From Staphylococcus warneri (lineage in GTDB: Bacteria > Bacillota > Bacilli > Staphylococcales > Staphylococcaceae), in the NCBI RefSeq assembly GCF_900636385.1, contig NZ_LR134269.1:1302001-1366000 (forward strand): 64,000 bases of DNA. The letters run 5' to 3'. This document shows positions 11,139-21,400 of the stretch, in pieces (position 1 is the stretch's first letter; each line of letters begins with the position of its first letter). Made by a program: the position numbers and the translations under genes. The notes under the pieces were generated by a model. That model saw nothing but the letters and a program-made list of their open reading frames with translations. It was not told the DNA's origin and did no database searches.

Positions 11139-11531
11139 GGTGATATTTTGGGTAATCGCTATAGTGATATAGAGGAAAGTCCATGCTCACACAGTCTGAG
11201 ATGGCTGTAGTGTTCGTGCTTGATGAAACAATAAATCAAGGCATTAATTTGACGGCAATGAAATAACCTAAGTCTAAGGATACGGTTAGAATAGTTTGAA
11301 AGTGCCACAGTGACGTAGCTTTTATAGAAATATAAAAGGTGGAACGCGGTAAACCCCTCGAGTGAGCAATCCAAATTAGGTAGGAGCACTTGTTTAGCGG
11401 AATTCAACGTATAAACGAGACACATGCATATATTTGTTATGTGTAGACAGATGGTTACCACCAACGTACCAGTGTAACTAGTGCACGTGATGAGTACAAT
11501 GGAACAGAACATGGCTTACAGAAATATCACC
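11139..11531 (+). ncRNA. rnpB: RNase P RNA, type B
   Basis: About 393 nt. The ends pair: GGTGATATTT at 11139-11148 with AAATATCACC at 11522-11531 (helix P1). Conserved RNase P core blocks are present near the 5' end (GAGGAAAGTCCATGCTC at about 11171-11187) and at the 3' side (the ACAGAAC and GGCTTACAGAAA blocks near 11504-11524). The RNA is the catalytic part of the ribozyme that trims tRNA 5' ends, together with protein RnpA. Position between gpsB and the THUMP methyltransferase matches other staphylococci. An open frame on the opposite strand is a chance product. Confidence 0.96.
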
Positions 11532-11539
11532 ACTAGTTT

Positions 11540-11568
11540 AGCTCTCCCATTAAACGGAGAGCTTTTTT
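11540..11568 (+). terminator. Intrinsic terminator of rnpB
   Basis: A GC-rich 7-bp stem GCTCTCC/GGAGAGC (11541-11547 and 11556-11562) followed by six T. Confidence 0.9.
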
Positions 11569-11667
11569 AATGTCAATAAACATTATTCATTTATATATAT
11601 GATTAAATTTTAAATCTAACTCTGTTAGAATAAACATAAAGAAATCAATCCAAAAGGAGAACAACGC

Positions 11668-12810
11668 ATGTTTCAATTATTAGCAGTATGTCCAATGGGG
11701 CTTGAATCGATCGTAGCCAAAGAAATTCAAGAACTAGGTTATGAAACACAAGTAGAAAATGGACGTATCTTTTTTGAAGGTGACGAAAATGCCATCGTCA
11801 AATGTAACTTATGGTTACGTACCGCAGACCGTGTCAAAATCGTCATGGGACAATTTAAAGCAACTACGTTCGATGAATTATTTGAAAAAACAAAAGCATT
11901 ACCTTGGGAGTCAATCATCGACCAACAAGGGAACTTTCCAGTCCAAGGTCGCAGTGTTAAATCCACCTTATATAGTGTGCCAGATTGCCAAGCCATTACT
12001 AAGAAAGCAATCGTAGAACGTCTTAAACATGCTTATAATGAAAAAGGATGGCTCAACGAATCGGGAGCAAAATATCCAGTAGAAGTATCAATTTTAAAAG
12101 ATAAAGTACTACTTACTATTGATACATCCGGTTCAGGGTTAAATCGACGTGGCTATCGTTTAGCACAAGGGGAAGCACCTATCAAAGAAACATTAGCTGC
12201 TAGTTTGATTAAATTAGCCAATTGGACGGGTGATACGCCACTAATCGATCCATTCTGTGGTTCAGGAACGATTGCGATTGAAGCATGTCTCATCGCACAA
12301 AATATTGCTCCAGGATTCAATAGAGATTTTGTATCTGAAGAATGGAATATCATGCCACCAAATATTTATGACGATATGCGAGACGAAGCTGATAAACACG
12401 CGAATTATGATAGAGAAATTCAAGTATATGCCTCAGATATCGACCCAGAAATGGTTGAAATCGCTAAACGAAATGCAGAAGAAGTTGGCTTAGCGGACAT
12501 CATTCAATTCAGTGTAAAAGATGTAAATACATTAACTATTGATACTGAAGAACCAATAGCATTAATCGGTAATCCACCATATGGTGAACGTATTGGTGAT
12601 AGAGATGAAGTAGAAGAAATGTACCGATATATTGGTACATTAATGAAACAACACGATTATTTATCAACTTATATCCTAACAAGTAATAAAGAGTACGAGC
12701 ATTTAGTTAACAAAAAGGCGACAAAACGCCGTAAGTTGTTTAATGGTTATATTGAATGTACGTACTATCAATATTGGGGTAAAAAACCTCAAACCAAAAA
12801 AGAATCATAG
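11668..12810 (+). CDS. ypsC: THUMP-domain class I SAM-dependent rRNA methyltransferase
   Basis: A 380-residue RNA N2-guanine methyltransferase-like protein (RlmL/YpsC group). An N-terminal ferredoxin-like/THUMP RNA-binding region covers about 1-160. The Rossmann methyltransferase fold follows, with the SAM-binding motif DPFCGSGT starting at D194 and the catalytic NPPY motif at N302. The E. coli relative RlmL modifies G2445 of 23S rRNA; the exact target here is inferred. It is monocistronic with an AAAGGAG ribosome-binding site and lies just after rnpB. Confidence 0.9.
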   Translation: MFQLLAVCPMGLESIVAKEIQELGYETQVENGRIFFEGDENAIVKCNLWLRTADRVKIVMGQFKATTFDELFEKTKALPWESIIDQQGNFPVQGRSVKSTLYSVPDCQAITKKAIVERLKHAYNEKGWLNESGAKYPVEVSILKDKVLLTIDTSGSGLNRRGYRLAQGEAPIKETLAASLIKLANWTGDTPLIDPFCGSGTIAIEACLIAQNIAPGFNRDFVSEEWNIMPPNIYDDMRDEADKHANYDREIQVYASDIDPEMVEIAKRNAEEVGLADIIQFSVKDVNTLTIDTEEPIALIGNPPYGERIGDRDEVEEMYRYIGTLMKQHDYLSTYILTSNKEYEHLVNKKATKRRKLFNGYIECTYYQYWGKKPQTKKES

Positions 12811-12834
12811 TTCATAAAATCAAATCAATTCATT

Positions 12835-12880
12835 AGCACTCTCAATTCAACTGTAGTAAGGTTGGATTAAGAGTGTTTTA
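12835..12880 (+). terminator. Terminator after the methyltransferase
   Basis: An imperfect inverted repeat (12835-12851 and 12861-12876, with G-T pairs) followed by TTTT. Confidence 0.7.
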
Positions 12881-12894
12881 ATTTAAATTACTTT

Positions 12895-12925
12895 TATAAT
12901 TAATAAATATAATAATCATTATTAT
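12895..12925 (+). promoter_or_regulatory. -10 element plus Fur/PerR-like operator
   Basis: A TATAAT at 12895-12900 is followed directly by a perfect 8-1-8 palindrome (12909-12925, ATAATAAT-C-ATTATTAT). Its core matches 13 of 15 positions of both the Fur box (TGATAATNATTATCA) and the PerR box (TTATAATNATTATAA). Its place over the transcription start would suit repression. Which metalloregulator binds cannot be told from sequence. Confidence 0.55.
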
Positions 12926-12942
12926 TGAGAGGAGTAATTAAT

Positions 12943-13581
12943 ATGAAGAATGTTTTAATTATTGGGGCAAACGGACGTGTGGCTATCGAAGCAACTAAAA
13001 TTTTCTTAGAGAATTCAAACTTCAATGTGAACCTGTTCTTAAGAAATGCGCATCGTATCCCTGATTATGCATCAAACAGAGTAACAGTATTTGAAGGTGA
13101 TGCTAAGAACCAACAAGATTTAGAACAAGCATTAGACAATATAGATATTGTTTTTACTGGTACCTCTGGCTCATTAAATCGTCATGCTGAAACGATAGTT
13201 AAAGCTATGGACGCAAAAGGGATTAAAAGATTAATTTTAATTGCTGCACCAGGTATTTATGATGAGTTACCTGAAGCATTCAATGAATGGAATAAACAAC
13301 AATTTGGATATAAGTTAGACTTATACCGTCAAGCAGCAGATACAATCGAGCAATCCGACTTAGATTATACAATCATTAGACCGGGTTGGTTAACAGATAA
13401 AAATGAAAATATATATGAAATTAGCACTAAAGAAGGGGACTTCGAGGGTACAGAAGTATCAAGAAAAAGTGTCGCTAATTTAGCTGTACAAATTGCGAAG
13501 CACCCAGAATTACATTCAAAAGAGAATATCGGTGTATTTAAGCCAGGAACTGAAGGTACCAAACCCTCATGGTTTGAATAA
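12943..13581 (+). CDS. NAD(P)-binding, NmrA/SDR-like oxidoreductase
   Basis: A 212-residue protein of the atypical short-chain dehydrogenase group. The N-terminus KNVLIIGANGRV is the nucleotide-binding GxxGxxx loop. FTGTSG and the YRQAAD/IRPGWL stretches are typical of NmrA-like NAD(P)H-binding proteins (compare Bacillus YwnB). Substrate is unknown. I chose the ATG at 12943 because GAGAGGAG lies just upstream; an earlier GTG/ATG-like start at 12925 would overlap the palindromic operator. It is monocistronic. Confidence 0.82.
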   Translation: MKNVLIIGANGRVAIEATKIFLENSNFNVNLFLRNAHRIPDYASNRVTVFEGDAKNQQDLEQALDNIDIVFTGTSGSLNRHAETIVKAMDAKGIKRLILIAAPGIYDELPEAFNEWNKQQFGYKLDLYRQAADTIEQSDLDYTIIRPGWLTDKNENIYEISTKEGDFEGTEVSRKSVANLAVQIAKHPELHSKENIGVFKPGTEGTKPSWFE

Positions 13582-13664
13582 TCCTGTCTAAAATTCATAG
13601 GTTTTAAACGATATATATGATAATATTTTAAGTAATATCATAATCTATGATAACTGACTTATTT

Positions 13665-13745
13665 AGAAGAGGTTATGACAACGTCACTTACATTAAAATT
13701 TTGTATAGAATTTTAAATCACATTGTCTTAATCTCTTCTTTTTTA
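13665..13745 (+). terminator. Long-loop inverted repeat/terminator after the oxidoreductase
   Basis: Arms at 13665-13681 and 13723-13739 pair over 17 bp with two mismatches, around a 41-base loop, and are followed by TTTTTT. The arm is AGAGGTT-x-x-GACA, related to the elements after gpsB and yozE. Confidence 0.65.
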
Positions 13746-13773
13746 TTGACTGAACTAAAGGGGATTAATACGC

Positions 13774-16700
13774 ATGACACATACAGAACAATTAGACATT
13801 TTATATAAATTAAAAAAAGAAGTTGAAAAATCAAATAACACTGCTTTACTAAATACAATTAATCAGGTAATTAAAAAGGTATATAAAAACCAATTTACAA
13901 TGTCCTTTGTTGGGCACTTTTCAGCTGGTAAATCAACATTGATCAACTTGTTATTAGAGCAAGATATTTTACCAAGTTCTCCAGTACCTACAACTAGTAA
14001 TACAGCAATCGTATCAGTTTCTGATACAGAAGATATCATCGCAAACTTACCAAACCAACAATATACAAAATTAAAAACATACGATGAAGTTAAACAAATG
14101 AATCGTCAAAATATAGATGTTGAATCTGTAGAGATTAACTTCCAATCCGATAAATTTGATAAAGGCTTTACATTCCAGGATACACCTGGTGTTGACTCTA
14201 ATGTCGCAACACATCAAACAACAACTGAACAATTCATGTATACGAGTAACGTTTTATTTTATACCGTTGACTATAATCACGTGCAATCTGCACTTAATTT
14301 TCAATTTATGAAAAGAATTAATGAAGTAGGCATTCCAGTTGTATTCATCATTAACCAAATCGACAAACATAATGATGATGAACTATCATTTGATACATTC
14401 AAATCTAGAGTTGAGAAATCTATTAATGAATGGGACATCGATTTACAACATATATATTATGTATCAAAATTCGATCATCCTGAAAACCAAATTGATGACT
14501 TATCTGAATACCTCTTATATTTAGATAAGAATAGAGAACCAATGGAAACGTATGTTGAACGAACGGTATCTTTTATTACAGATGCTCAACTTTCATACAT
14601 TCAAAATGAAATGCAAAGTATACTTGAATACCTCAACATCGAAGAAGATGAGTTTGAACAAGCTTATTTAAATTTCCAACAAACACAAGCTGTTTCAGAA
14701 GAAGCACAACTTTTAAATGATAAAGATAAATTAAAAGCATATCTTAAACAAAAACGTAAAGATATATTAGAAAATGCCTATATTATGACACATGATATGC
14801 GCGAACAACTGCGTTCTTATCTAGAAAGTAAGGCAACTGACTTTAAAGTAGGTGGTCTCTTTAATAAAGCTAAAAAGAAAGAGGAAGCACAAACGGAGCG
14901 TTTAGATAAAGCAATCAGTATGCTACAAGAAAAGATTAACACTCAAATACGTCAACCTATGCGTGAAGACATGTCATTTTTAACGCGCTTTATCAATCAA
15001 AAAAATATAAACGAACATATACTCAACCAATCCTATGATATTCCAAATGATTTAGTTTCATCACTGTATCAACCACAAACAACCATCAGCAATACTTATG
15101 TATTAACATTTTCAGATGAAGTTGTTAAAGCAATCAATCAATTTGTTGAACGTCAATCGAATCCATTATTTGAAAAAGCTATCCAACACGTACAAGCTAA
15201 TGAGATTGAAAGCGAAGATAATGAAACATCAGATGAATATCAACGTTACTTACAATTAAATAACTTAAAAGAATCTATCACAACACGCAATTATCAACAT
15301 TACTATATCCATTTGGAAGATTCTTTAGATAAATTAACTGGACGCACTGAAGCCAATTTCACGATTAAAGAAGAAAACGATACAACACAACATCAGCATC
15401 GTGATCAAATTCAAGCCAGTGATGACACAGTGAGTCGTTCACAAGTAGACATTGAAAAAGCATTAAATATCATCGAAGATATTCCATTATTCGAACGTAC
15501 ACAAACAGATATTAAACAAACACTAACGCGTTTAGATCAACAAATAACAAAAATAGGTGTATTTGGGACATTTAGTGCTGGTAAGAGTAGTTTAATTAAT
15601 GCTTTATTAGGTGATAATTACTTAGTTAGCTCGCCAAATCCGACAACAGCAGCCACTACAGAACTGACATACGGGGAAAGTAGTAGCATAACATTAAAAT
15701 CATCTAAACAATTACTCGATGAGATTAACCAATTGCTAGAGTTCTTTAATCAGTCATTTTCGTCTTTAGATGAATTTATGAATAGCGATATTTCTCAATT
15801 GAAATCAAAACTAGAAAAAAATCAACTTGCCTTTATTTCAGCAGTAGAAAAGCATTACGACATGTATATCAATATGTTAGAAGAAGGGGAAGTACATCAT
15901 ATTTCACAAGAAGATGTCAAAAAATGGTCTGCCGAAGATGAATATGCAACTTTCGTAAAAACAGTACATTTACAAGTACCTGTTGAATGGCTTAAAGGCA
16001 AAATTGTTGTCGATTCACTTGGTTTACATTCCAATAACCAGCGTCATACTAATGAAACTGAACAAATCCTCACTTCATCTGACTTAATTTTATATGTCAG
16101 TTATTTCAATCACTCTTTTACTGATAACGACAAAGCTTTCATTGAACATATGAAAGATATGAATCAGTTAAATGAAAATCAAGCATTCAAAATGATTATT
16201 AATGCTGTCGATTTAGCTGAAAGTGATGAAGATCTTAATGCCGTTAAAGATTATGTTGACGACGCACTAAACCAAGTACAATTGCAATCTGAAGTGTTTG
16301 GTGTGTCTAGTCGAGAAGCATTAAAATCTAGTGATGAAGGTATGAATCAATTAAAAGAAAGCATTCAACATTTCGTCGATGTTGAATCTAAAACGATACT
16401 CGAACAACAAATGATTCACCAACTTCAACAAATTGATCAGTCATATCAAGAGATGATTTCAGAATTTGAAACCAATAAAGATGACATCGCGAAACGTCAA
16501 CGTAAATTAGAAACATACAAAGACAAACATAGACTAGAAAACCAATTAATTGCTACTACGACTCAACATACAAATAATGAAGTTGAAGAACAAGTCTATC
16601 ATTTAAATCAAAGATTAAAGCTTCAGTTAATGGATGATATTAAGTCTGTTTATAATAGTCAAATGACACAAAATAGTGATTTCAACGCTGAAAAGAAAAA

Positions 16701-17220
16701 CTCAACTAAAATTTATTTAGATCAAATTCATCAAAGAATGTTCTTAGAGCAATCATTAATCACTGAAAGAATTAAGAAGTATTTTAATCAGCAATTAGAC
16801 GAACAAGTTGCACCTGTCTTACAACAGTTAAGTCAATTGCATATTATTGTACATCCACGTTTCAATTTACAACCTGATGTTGTTGATCAACCATTACTTC
16901 ATATCGATTTAAACGATATGATGGCTGAATTACCTAAACAATTAACGAAACGTAAAATTTTAAATGCGAATGCTCAAAAGGATATTCATGAAATGATTTG
17001 TCAAAGTACATTAGAACTACTTCAACCTAACTTTAGTCGCTTAAGACAACAACTTGAAACTTATGTTGAGCAAATGTCTGATGAAGCAGAACAACAATTT
17101 AATAGTATTGAAGACAATATTCAAAGTCAGATTAATGAATTATTATCATTTGAATTAGATGAATCATTAATTTCACAACTTAAAGATAAGCACCAACAAC
17201 TTGAAGCAATTATATATTAA
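13774..17220 (+). CDS. dynA: Double dynamin-like GTPase
   Basis: An 1148-residue bacterial dynamin made of two fused dynamin units, like Bacillus DynA (YpbR). The first P-loop GHFSAGKST starts at G47 and the second, GTFSAGKSS, at G598. The matching DTPG switch motif (FQDTPGVDS) is present in the first; in the second the equivalent is DSLGL, so Thr is replaced by Ser and Pro by Leu. Long helical stalks follow each GTPase domain. The family fuses or protects membranes under stress such as phage attack or pore-forming antibiotics. It ends 18 bases before the next gene, with which it probably forms an operon. Confidence 0.9.
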   Translation: MTHTEQLDILYKLKKEVEKSNNTALLNTINQVIKKVYKNQFTMSFVGHFSAGKSTLINLLLEQDILPSSPVPTTSNTAIVSVSDTEDIIANLPNQQYTKLKTYDEVKQMNRQNIDVESVEINFQSDKFDKGFTFQDTPGVDSNVATHQTTTEQFMYTSNVLFYTVDYNHVQSALNFQFMKRINEVGIPVVFIINQIDKHNDDELSFDTFKSRVEKSINEWDIDLQHIYYVSKFDHPENQIDDLSEYLLYLDKNREPMETYVERTVSFITDAQLSYIQNEMQSILEYLNIEEDEFEQAYLNFQQTQAVSEEAQLLNDKDKLKAYLKQKRKDILENAYIMTHDMREQLRSYLESKATDFKVGGLFNKAKKKEEAQTERLDKAISMLQEKINTQIRQPMREDMSFLTRFINQKNINEHILNQSYDIPNDLVSSLYQPQTTISNTYVLTFSDEVVKAINQFVERQSNPLFEKAIQHVQANEIESEDNETSDEYQRYLQLNNLKESITTRNYQHYYIHLEDSLDKLTGRTEANFTIKEENDTTQHQHRDQIQASDDTVSRSQVDIEKALNIIEDIPLFERTQTDIKQTLTRLDQQITKIGVFGTFSAGKSSLINALLGDNYLVSSPNPTTAATTELTYGESSSITLKSSKQLLDEINQLLEFFNQSFSSLDEFMNSDISQLKSKLEKNQLAFISAVEKHYDMYINMLEEGEVHHISQEDVKKWSAEDEYATFVKTVHLQVPVEWLKGKIVVDSLGLHSNNQRHTNETEQILTSSDLILYVSYFNHSFTDNDKAFIEHMKDMNQLNENQAFKMIINAVDLAESDEDLNAVKDYVDDALNQVQLQSEVFGVSSREALKSSDEGMNQLKESIQHFVDVESKTILEQQMIHQLQQIDQSYQEMISEFETNKDDIAKRQRKLETYKDKHRLENQLIATTTQHTNNEVEEQVYHLNQRLKLQLMDDIKSVYNSQMTQNSDFNAEKKNSTKIYLDQIHQRMFLEQSLITERIKKYFNQQLDEQVAPVLQQLSQLHIIVHPRFNLQPDVVDQPLLHIDLNDMMAELPKQLTKRKILNANAQKDIHEMICQSTLELLQPNFSRLRQQLETYVEQMSDEAEQQFNSIEDNIQSQINELLSFELDESLISQLKDKHQQLEAIIY

Positions 17221-17238
17221 GAAAGAAGGACAATCGAA

Positions 17239-18117
17239 ATGCCTAATAAAGTATTACTCGTTGATGGCATGGCTTTATTATTTAGACATTTTTTCGCAAC
17301 GAGTCTCCATAATCAATTTATGTACAATTCAAAAGGCGTGCCAACTAACGGTATTCAGGGGTTTGTACGTCATATCTTTTCAGCTATCCATGAAATCCAA
17401 CCCACACATGTAGCTGTTTGTTGGGATATGGGGCAATCAACCTTCAGAAATGACATGTTTGAAGGTTATAAACAAAATCGCTCAGCACCACCAGAAGAGC
17501 TCATTCCACAATTTGATTATGTTAAAGAGATATCTGAACAATTTGGTTTTGTTAATATTGGTGTGACTAATTATGAAGCCGATGATGTGATTGGTACATT
17601 AGCACAAACTTATTCCGTTGATAATGATGTCTATATTATTACCGGAGATAGAGATTTGTTACAATGTATCAATGAAAATGTTGAAGTATGGCTCATTAAG
17701 AAAGGCTTTAACATATATAATCGATATACCTTAAATCGATTTAATGAAGAGTATGAATTAGCACCGCAACAACTCATTGATATCAAAGCGTTTATGGGTG
17801 ATACAGCCGATGGTTATGCAGGTGTTAAAGGTATAGGTGAGAAAACTGCGATAAAATTAATTCAACAATATGGCAGTGTGGAAGGGGTCATTGAACAAAT
17901 TGATGCCTTAACACCAGGTCAAAGGAAGAAAATTAATGACAATATGAATGAATTACATTTATCGAAGCGATTAGCTGAGATTCATACAAATGTGCCCATC
18001 GATAGTGAACAATTGTTCCAAGATATGTCTTTTGCCACAACATTGAACCATATCTTATCTATATGTAATGAACATGAGCTATATGTTTCCGGTAAATATA
18101 TATCAAGTCATTTATAA
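17239..18117 (+). CDS. ypcP: 5'-3' exonuclease, flap endonuclease (YpcP-like)
   Basis: A 292-residue stand-alone homologue of the N-terminal exonuclease domain of DNA polymerase I. Metal-binding acidic clusters are visible: LLVDGMALL near the N-terminus, NYEADDVIGT and ITGDRDLLQ in the middle, and FMGDTADGYAGVKGIGEKTA with the helix-hairpin-helix. It cuts 5' flaps and RNA primers during replication and repair. A GAAAGAAGGA ribosome-binding site precedes it. The gene directly follows the dynamin and closes that unit at a strong terminator. Confidence 0.93.
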   Translation: MPNKVLLVDGMALLFRHFFATSLHNQFMYNSKGVPTNGIQGFVRHIFSAIHEIQPTHVAVCWDMGQSTFRNDMFEGYKQNRSAPPEELIPQFDYVKEISEQFGFVNIGVTNYEADDVIGTLAQTYSVDNDVYIITGDRDLLQCINENVEVWLIKKGFNIYNRYTLNRFNEEYELAPQQLIDIKAFMGDTADGYAGVKGIGEKTAIKLIQQYGSVEGVIEQIDALTPGQRKKINDNMNELHLSKRLAEIHTNVPIDSEQLFQDMSFATTLNHILSICNEHELYVSGKYISSHL

Positions 18118-18129
18118 AATCATAAACAT

Positions 18130-18182
18130 AACGACTCGTACGATTATCTAATTAAAGATAAAAATACGAGTCGTTTTTATTT
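18130..18182 (+). terminator. Intrinsic terminator after the exonuclease
   Basis: A perfect 11-bp stem (18130-18140 and 18165-18175) followed by TTTTTAT. Confidence 0.9.
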
Positions 18183-18458
18183 TATTATCTCATTATTTTA
18201 AAATCATTATAATTTATCACATATTCAATTATACTTATATAAAATTTTATGATATTATTAAATGGAACGTAAATAAATTGTTCAACATTATGTTGTGATG
18301 TATGCCGATTTGTCTGTTTTTTATCATTTATTTGGTAAATCATAGCATTTATGATGAATCATCATTTATCAAATCCTAACTATAATTAACAGACCTGTAT
18401 ACTTATCACAACTACAACATCAGAGACACAACAACAAGATAAGGAGTGAACAATAGCT
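18183..18458 (+). promoter_or_regulatory. ebh upstream region with a perfect palindrome
   Basis: An AT-rich leader of 276 bases. It has a perfect 7-1-7 palindrome at 18351-18365 (ATGATGA-A-TCATCAT), 16 bases upstream of a TATAAT at 18381-18386 that has no good -35. The palindrome would therefore lie at the -35 region and could be an activator or repressor site. The ribosome-binding site AAGGAG is at 18441-18446, 12 bases from the GTG start. In S. aureus ebh is repressed through ArlRS and MgrA; whether this palindrome is part of that control is not known. Confidence 0.4.
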
Positions 18459-21400
18459 GTGAATAATCGTGAGAAATTACAGAAGTTTAGTATTCGTAAA
18501 TATACAGTTGGTACGTTTTCAACTGTCATTGCGACATTAGTCTTTTTAGGTTTTAATGCTTCTCATGCACAATCTGAAGAATTAAATACCACTAAAACGG
18601 CGTCACAACAATTACTACATCAACAGGATGAGGTAAATGACGATTCGAAATCTAATACCGATTCATCAATAGCTAACCAACTAGCTAATGAACAAACTAG
18701 TGATGAAACTATAACTTCAGAACAACCATCTAAAGAAACTGTGGTCTCTCAAACACATAAAGATCCTACAGACACACAAACTATAGATAACGTTTCAACA
18801 GATAATGAAAATTCCATTCAAACGACTGATCAAACAGCAAATTCTAATCATTCAAATGATTTAGAACAAAATAATCAATCTCATTCTGCAGAAGTAAATA
18901 ACGTAGAAAATAAGTTAACTGCAAACGTGGATAATGTAAAACATCAAAGCATTGAACAAGAAAGTAATTTAACGCAACCGGCTCAATTGAATAAGGATTC
19001 GTTACAAGCTTTCTTTGATGCTAATTATCATGATTATCGCTTTATAGATAGAGATAAAGTAGATCAACCAACATATGATCAAGTTAAGCAGGCTTTCGAT
19101 AAAGTCAATACGTTACTTGGAAACAATAATCCAATCAGTGAAAAATCATTACAACTTGCATATCAAGATTTAGAACAAGCAGTAGCAACGATACGCACAT
19201 TACCTAAGCGTCAATCTCAAACAAGACGCAACCATCATATTCAAGAACGTGCAGCCGAATCAAGATCATCTGGTAGTTATCAATCAGCTATTACATCTTA
19301 CTATGTAGATAATCCAAATGATGGTTCAGGTTACCCTGAAGGTACTTATATTTATGCAGCTAACAAAGGGACACCATTTTCATTACCTAATACACCATGG
19401 AAACGTCTAAGAGCTGCCGATTCTAAAGGTATTGCCTACGTCGTTACGAAACGATTAAAAGATGGTTATGAATGGACGATTAAATTTAATCAAAGTCATC
19501 AAATGCATGAGCACATGGTATTTTGGTTTGGCTTACCGGATGGACAGACACCAGTAGGTCCAGCAAGATTATCGATTGAAGACCCAGACAACTCTAATAT
19601 CGTAAGTAGCTTAGGTGTTGGCGCAGGAGAAGGTCAACCATTACCTTTCATGTGGCGTACTGCAGGTGGTATTGACAGTTCTCGTGCCTCTAATTTCGTA
19701 CAAGGACCACGTACAGGCTATACATTTTATGATGAACCTACGATTCATATTAATAGCTTTAAAGAATTTGCACGTGCACCTGAATTTCAACATGAACAAG
19801 ATGCATCAGATAATGCGAGAACAAACGGTGAACAAAATTTTGCATTATTAAATGGTGAATTTCCAAACCAAATTACGGGTCTTGACAGAATGTATGCATT
19901 TATTGGAAAAGGTAACGCAAGTTATACACTCCAATTTAGAACACAAGGAAACACTGCATCACGTTTCTATTATGCAGCCGGTGGTAGAGCTTTAGAATAT
20001 AGACAACTATTTAGCTATAACGAGCTATATGTCGAACCATTAAATCATTTTACAGAAAGAGTTAAAGATTTTACATTAGTTACCAATCGTACATATCATT
20101 TAGGCAATTATAAAAACGTATATGATTTAACTTTGAGAAGAGATGTAACAAAATTTATTTTAGATTCAAATGATGAAAACTCTGAAGATTTTGCTACGGA
20201 CCCATTAAGCTATGTTAGAACGCCGAGTCCATTAGTTATTGGTTTTTTCGATCCTAACTTACCTTCAAAATCGTTTCGTCATGGACCTCACATCCAATTA
20301 AATGACTATCAAATCTATCAATTAATCAATAATGAAACGTTAATTAACGCAAGTCGCTCAGGTAATCCAATCAAGTTAAATATTGGATTTAGCGTTCAAG
20401 ATAGATATGGTAATGACGAAACTTTAATGCCAGTTTATTTATATGTGAAACCTGAACTTCAAAATAATATGGGCTTTTTCACAAATAACGATCCAAATAA
20501 CCGTGCAGAATCACCCGAATCTAAATCAGCAGGACACCCAGTCTTTAATGTATTTCAAGGTAATATGGGCAATAGTTATACAAGCAGTGGTAACACATCT
20601 AACTATGTTCAACCATTACGCATTCAATTAGCAAGTAATGAAGATTTTAGTAATAATGATTGGGAAATCACTGGTATCCCAAGTACACTTCATATTGAAA
20701 ATGCTGCTGGCAGAACTAATAATAATAGAGAAAGAAACCTTGAATTGGTAGGTAATATTGCACCTGGCGATTATTCAGGTATCGTACGATTACGCAAACG
20801 AGAACAACCATTTGAAATTAGAGTCAAACCATTGCCACCTCAAATCGATACAACTGTTCGAGAATTAAGAGGAAAAGGTGGAACTAAACCAACTATCACA
20901 GTGTCTAATGTACCTGCAGATCCTAATGCCCTTGTGTATTTAGTTGCAACTGGAAATTTAGCACAAGATGGTACAAATGATCCCGCTTCAGTACCAAAAA
21001 ATTACGACATTATAGCTAGTGCAACGCCGACAAGTACAAGTAATAGTGTGACATTCAATCCAGAAGACTATGTACAGAACTTACCAAATACTGGCGTAAT
21101 CAGAGCAATCGTTTATTACAATAAGAAGGTGGTATCTAATTTTAGTAATGCTGTTGAAATACAGGCAGACAACACACCACCAACAATTGGTAACCCTGTC
21201 GATTTAAAAAATAAATATTATAAAGGTGAACAAGTCAACTTTACGATTGATATTACAGACGGTGCAAATGGTACTGGAATTAAATCTGTAAATGTTAGCA
21301 GATTACCACAAGGATGGACTTCTCAATTTGTGCAAAACGCAAATGGTGAGGGTGGTACACTTAGAATTACGGGAAATGTATCTGATAATCAACCATTCAA

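Noticed and set aside
11159-11512. A 117-residue protein on the reverse strand
   Set aside because: It lies entirely within the RNase P RNA gene, has no ribosome-binding site and is rich in Cys/Leu/Tyr, as expected of a chance frame.
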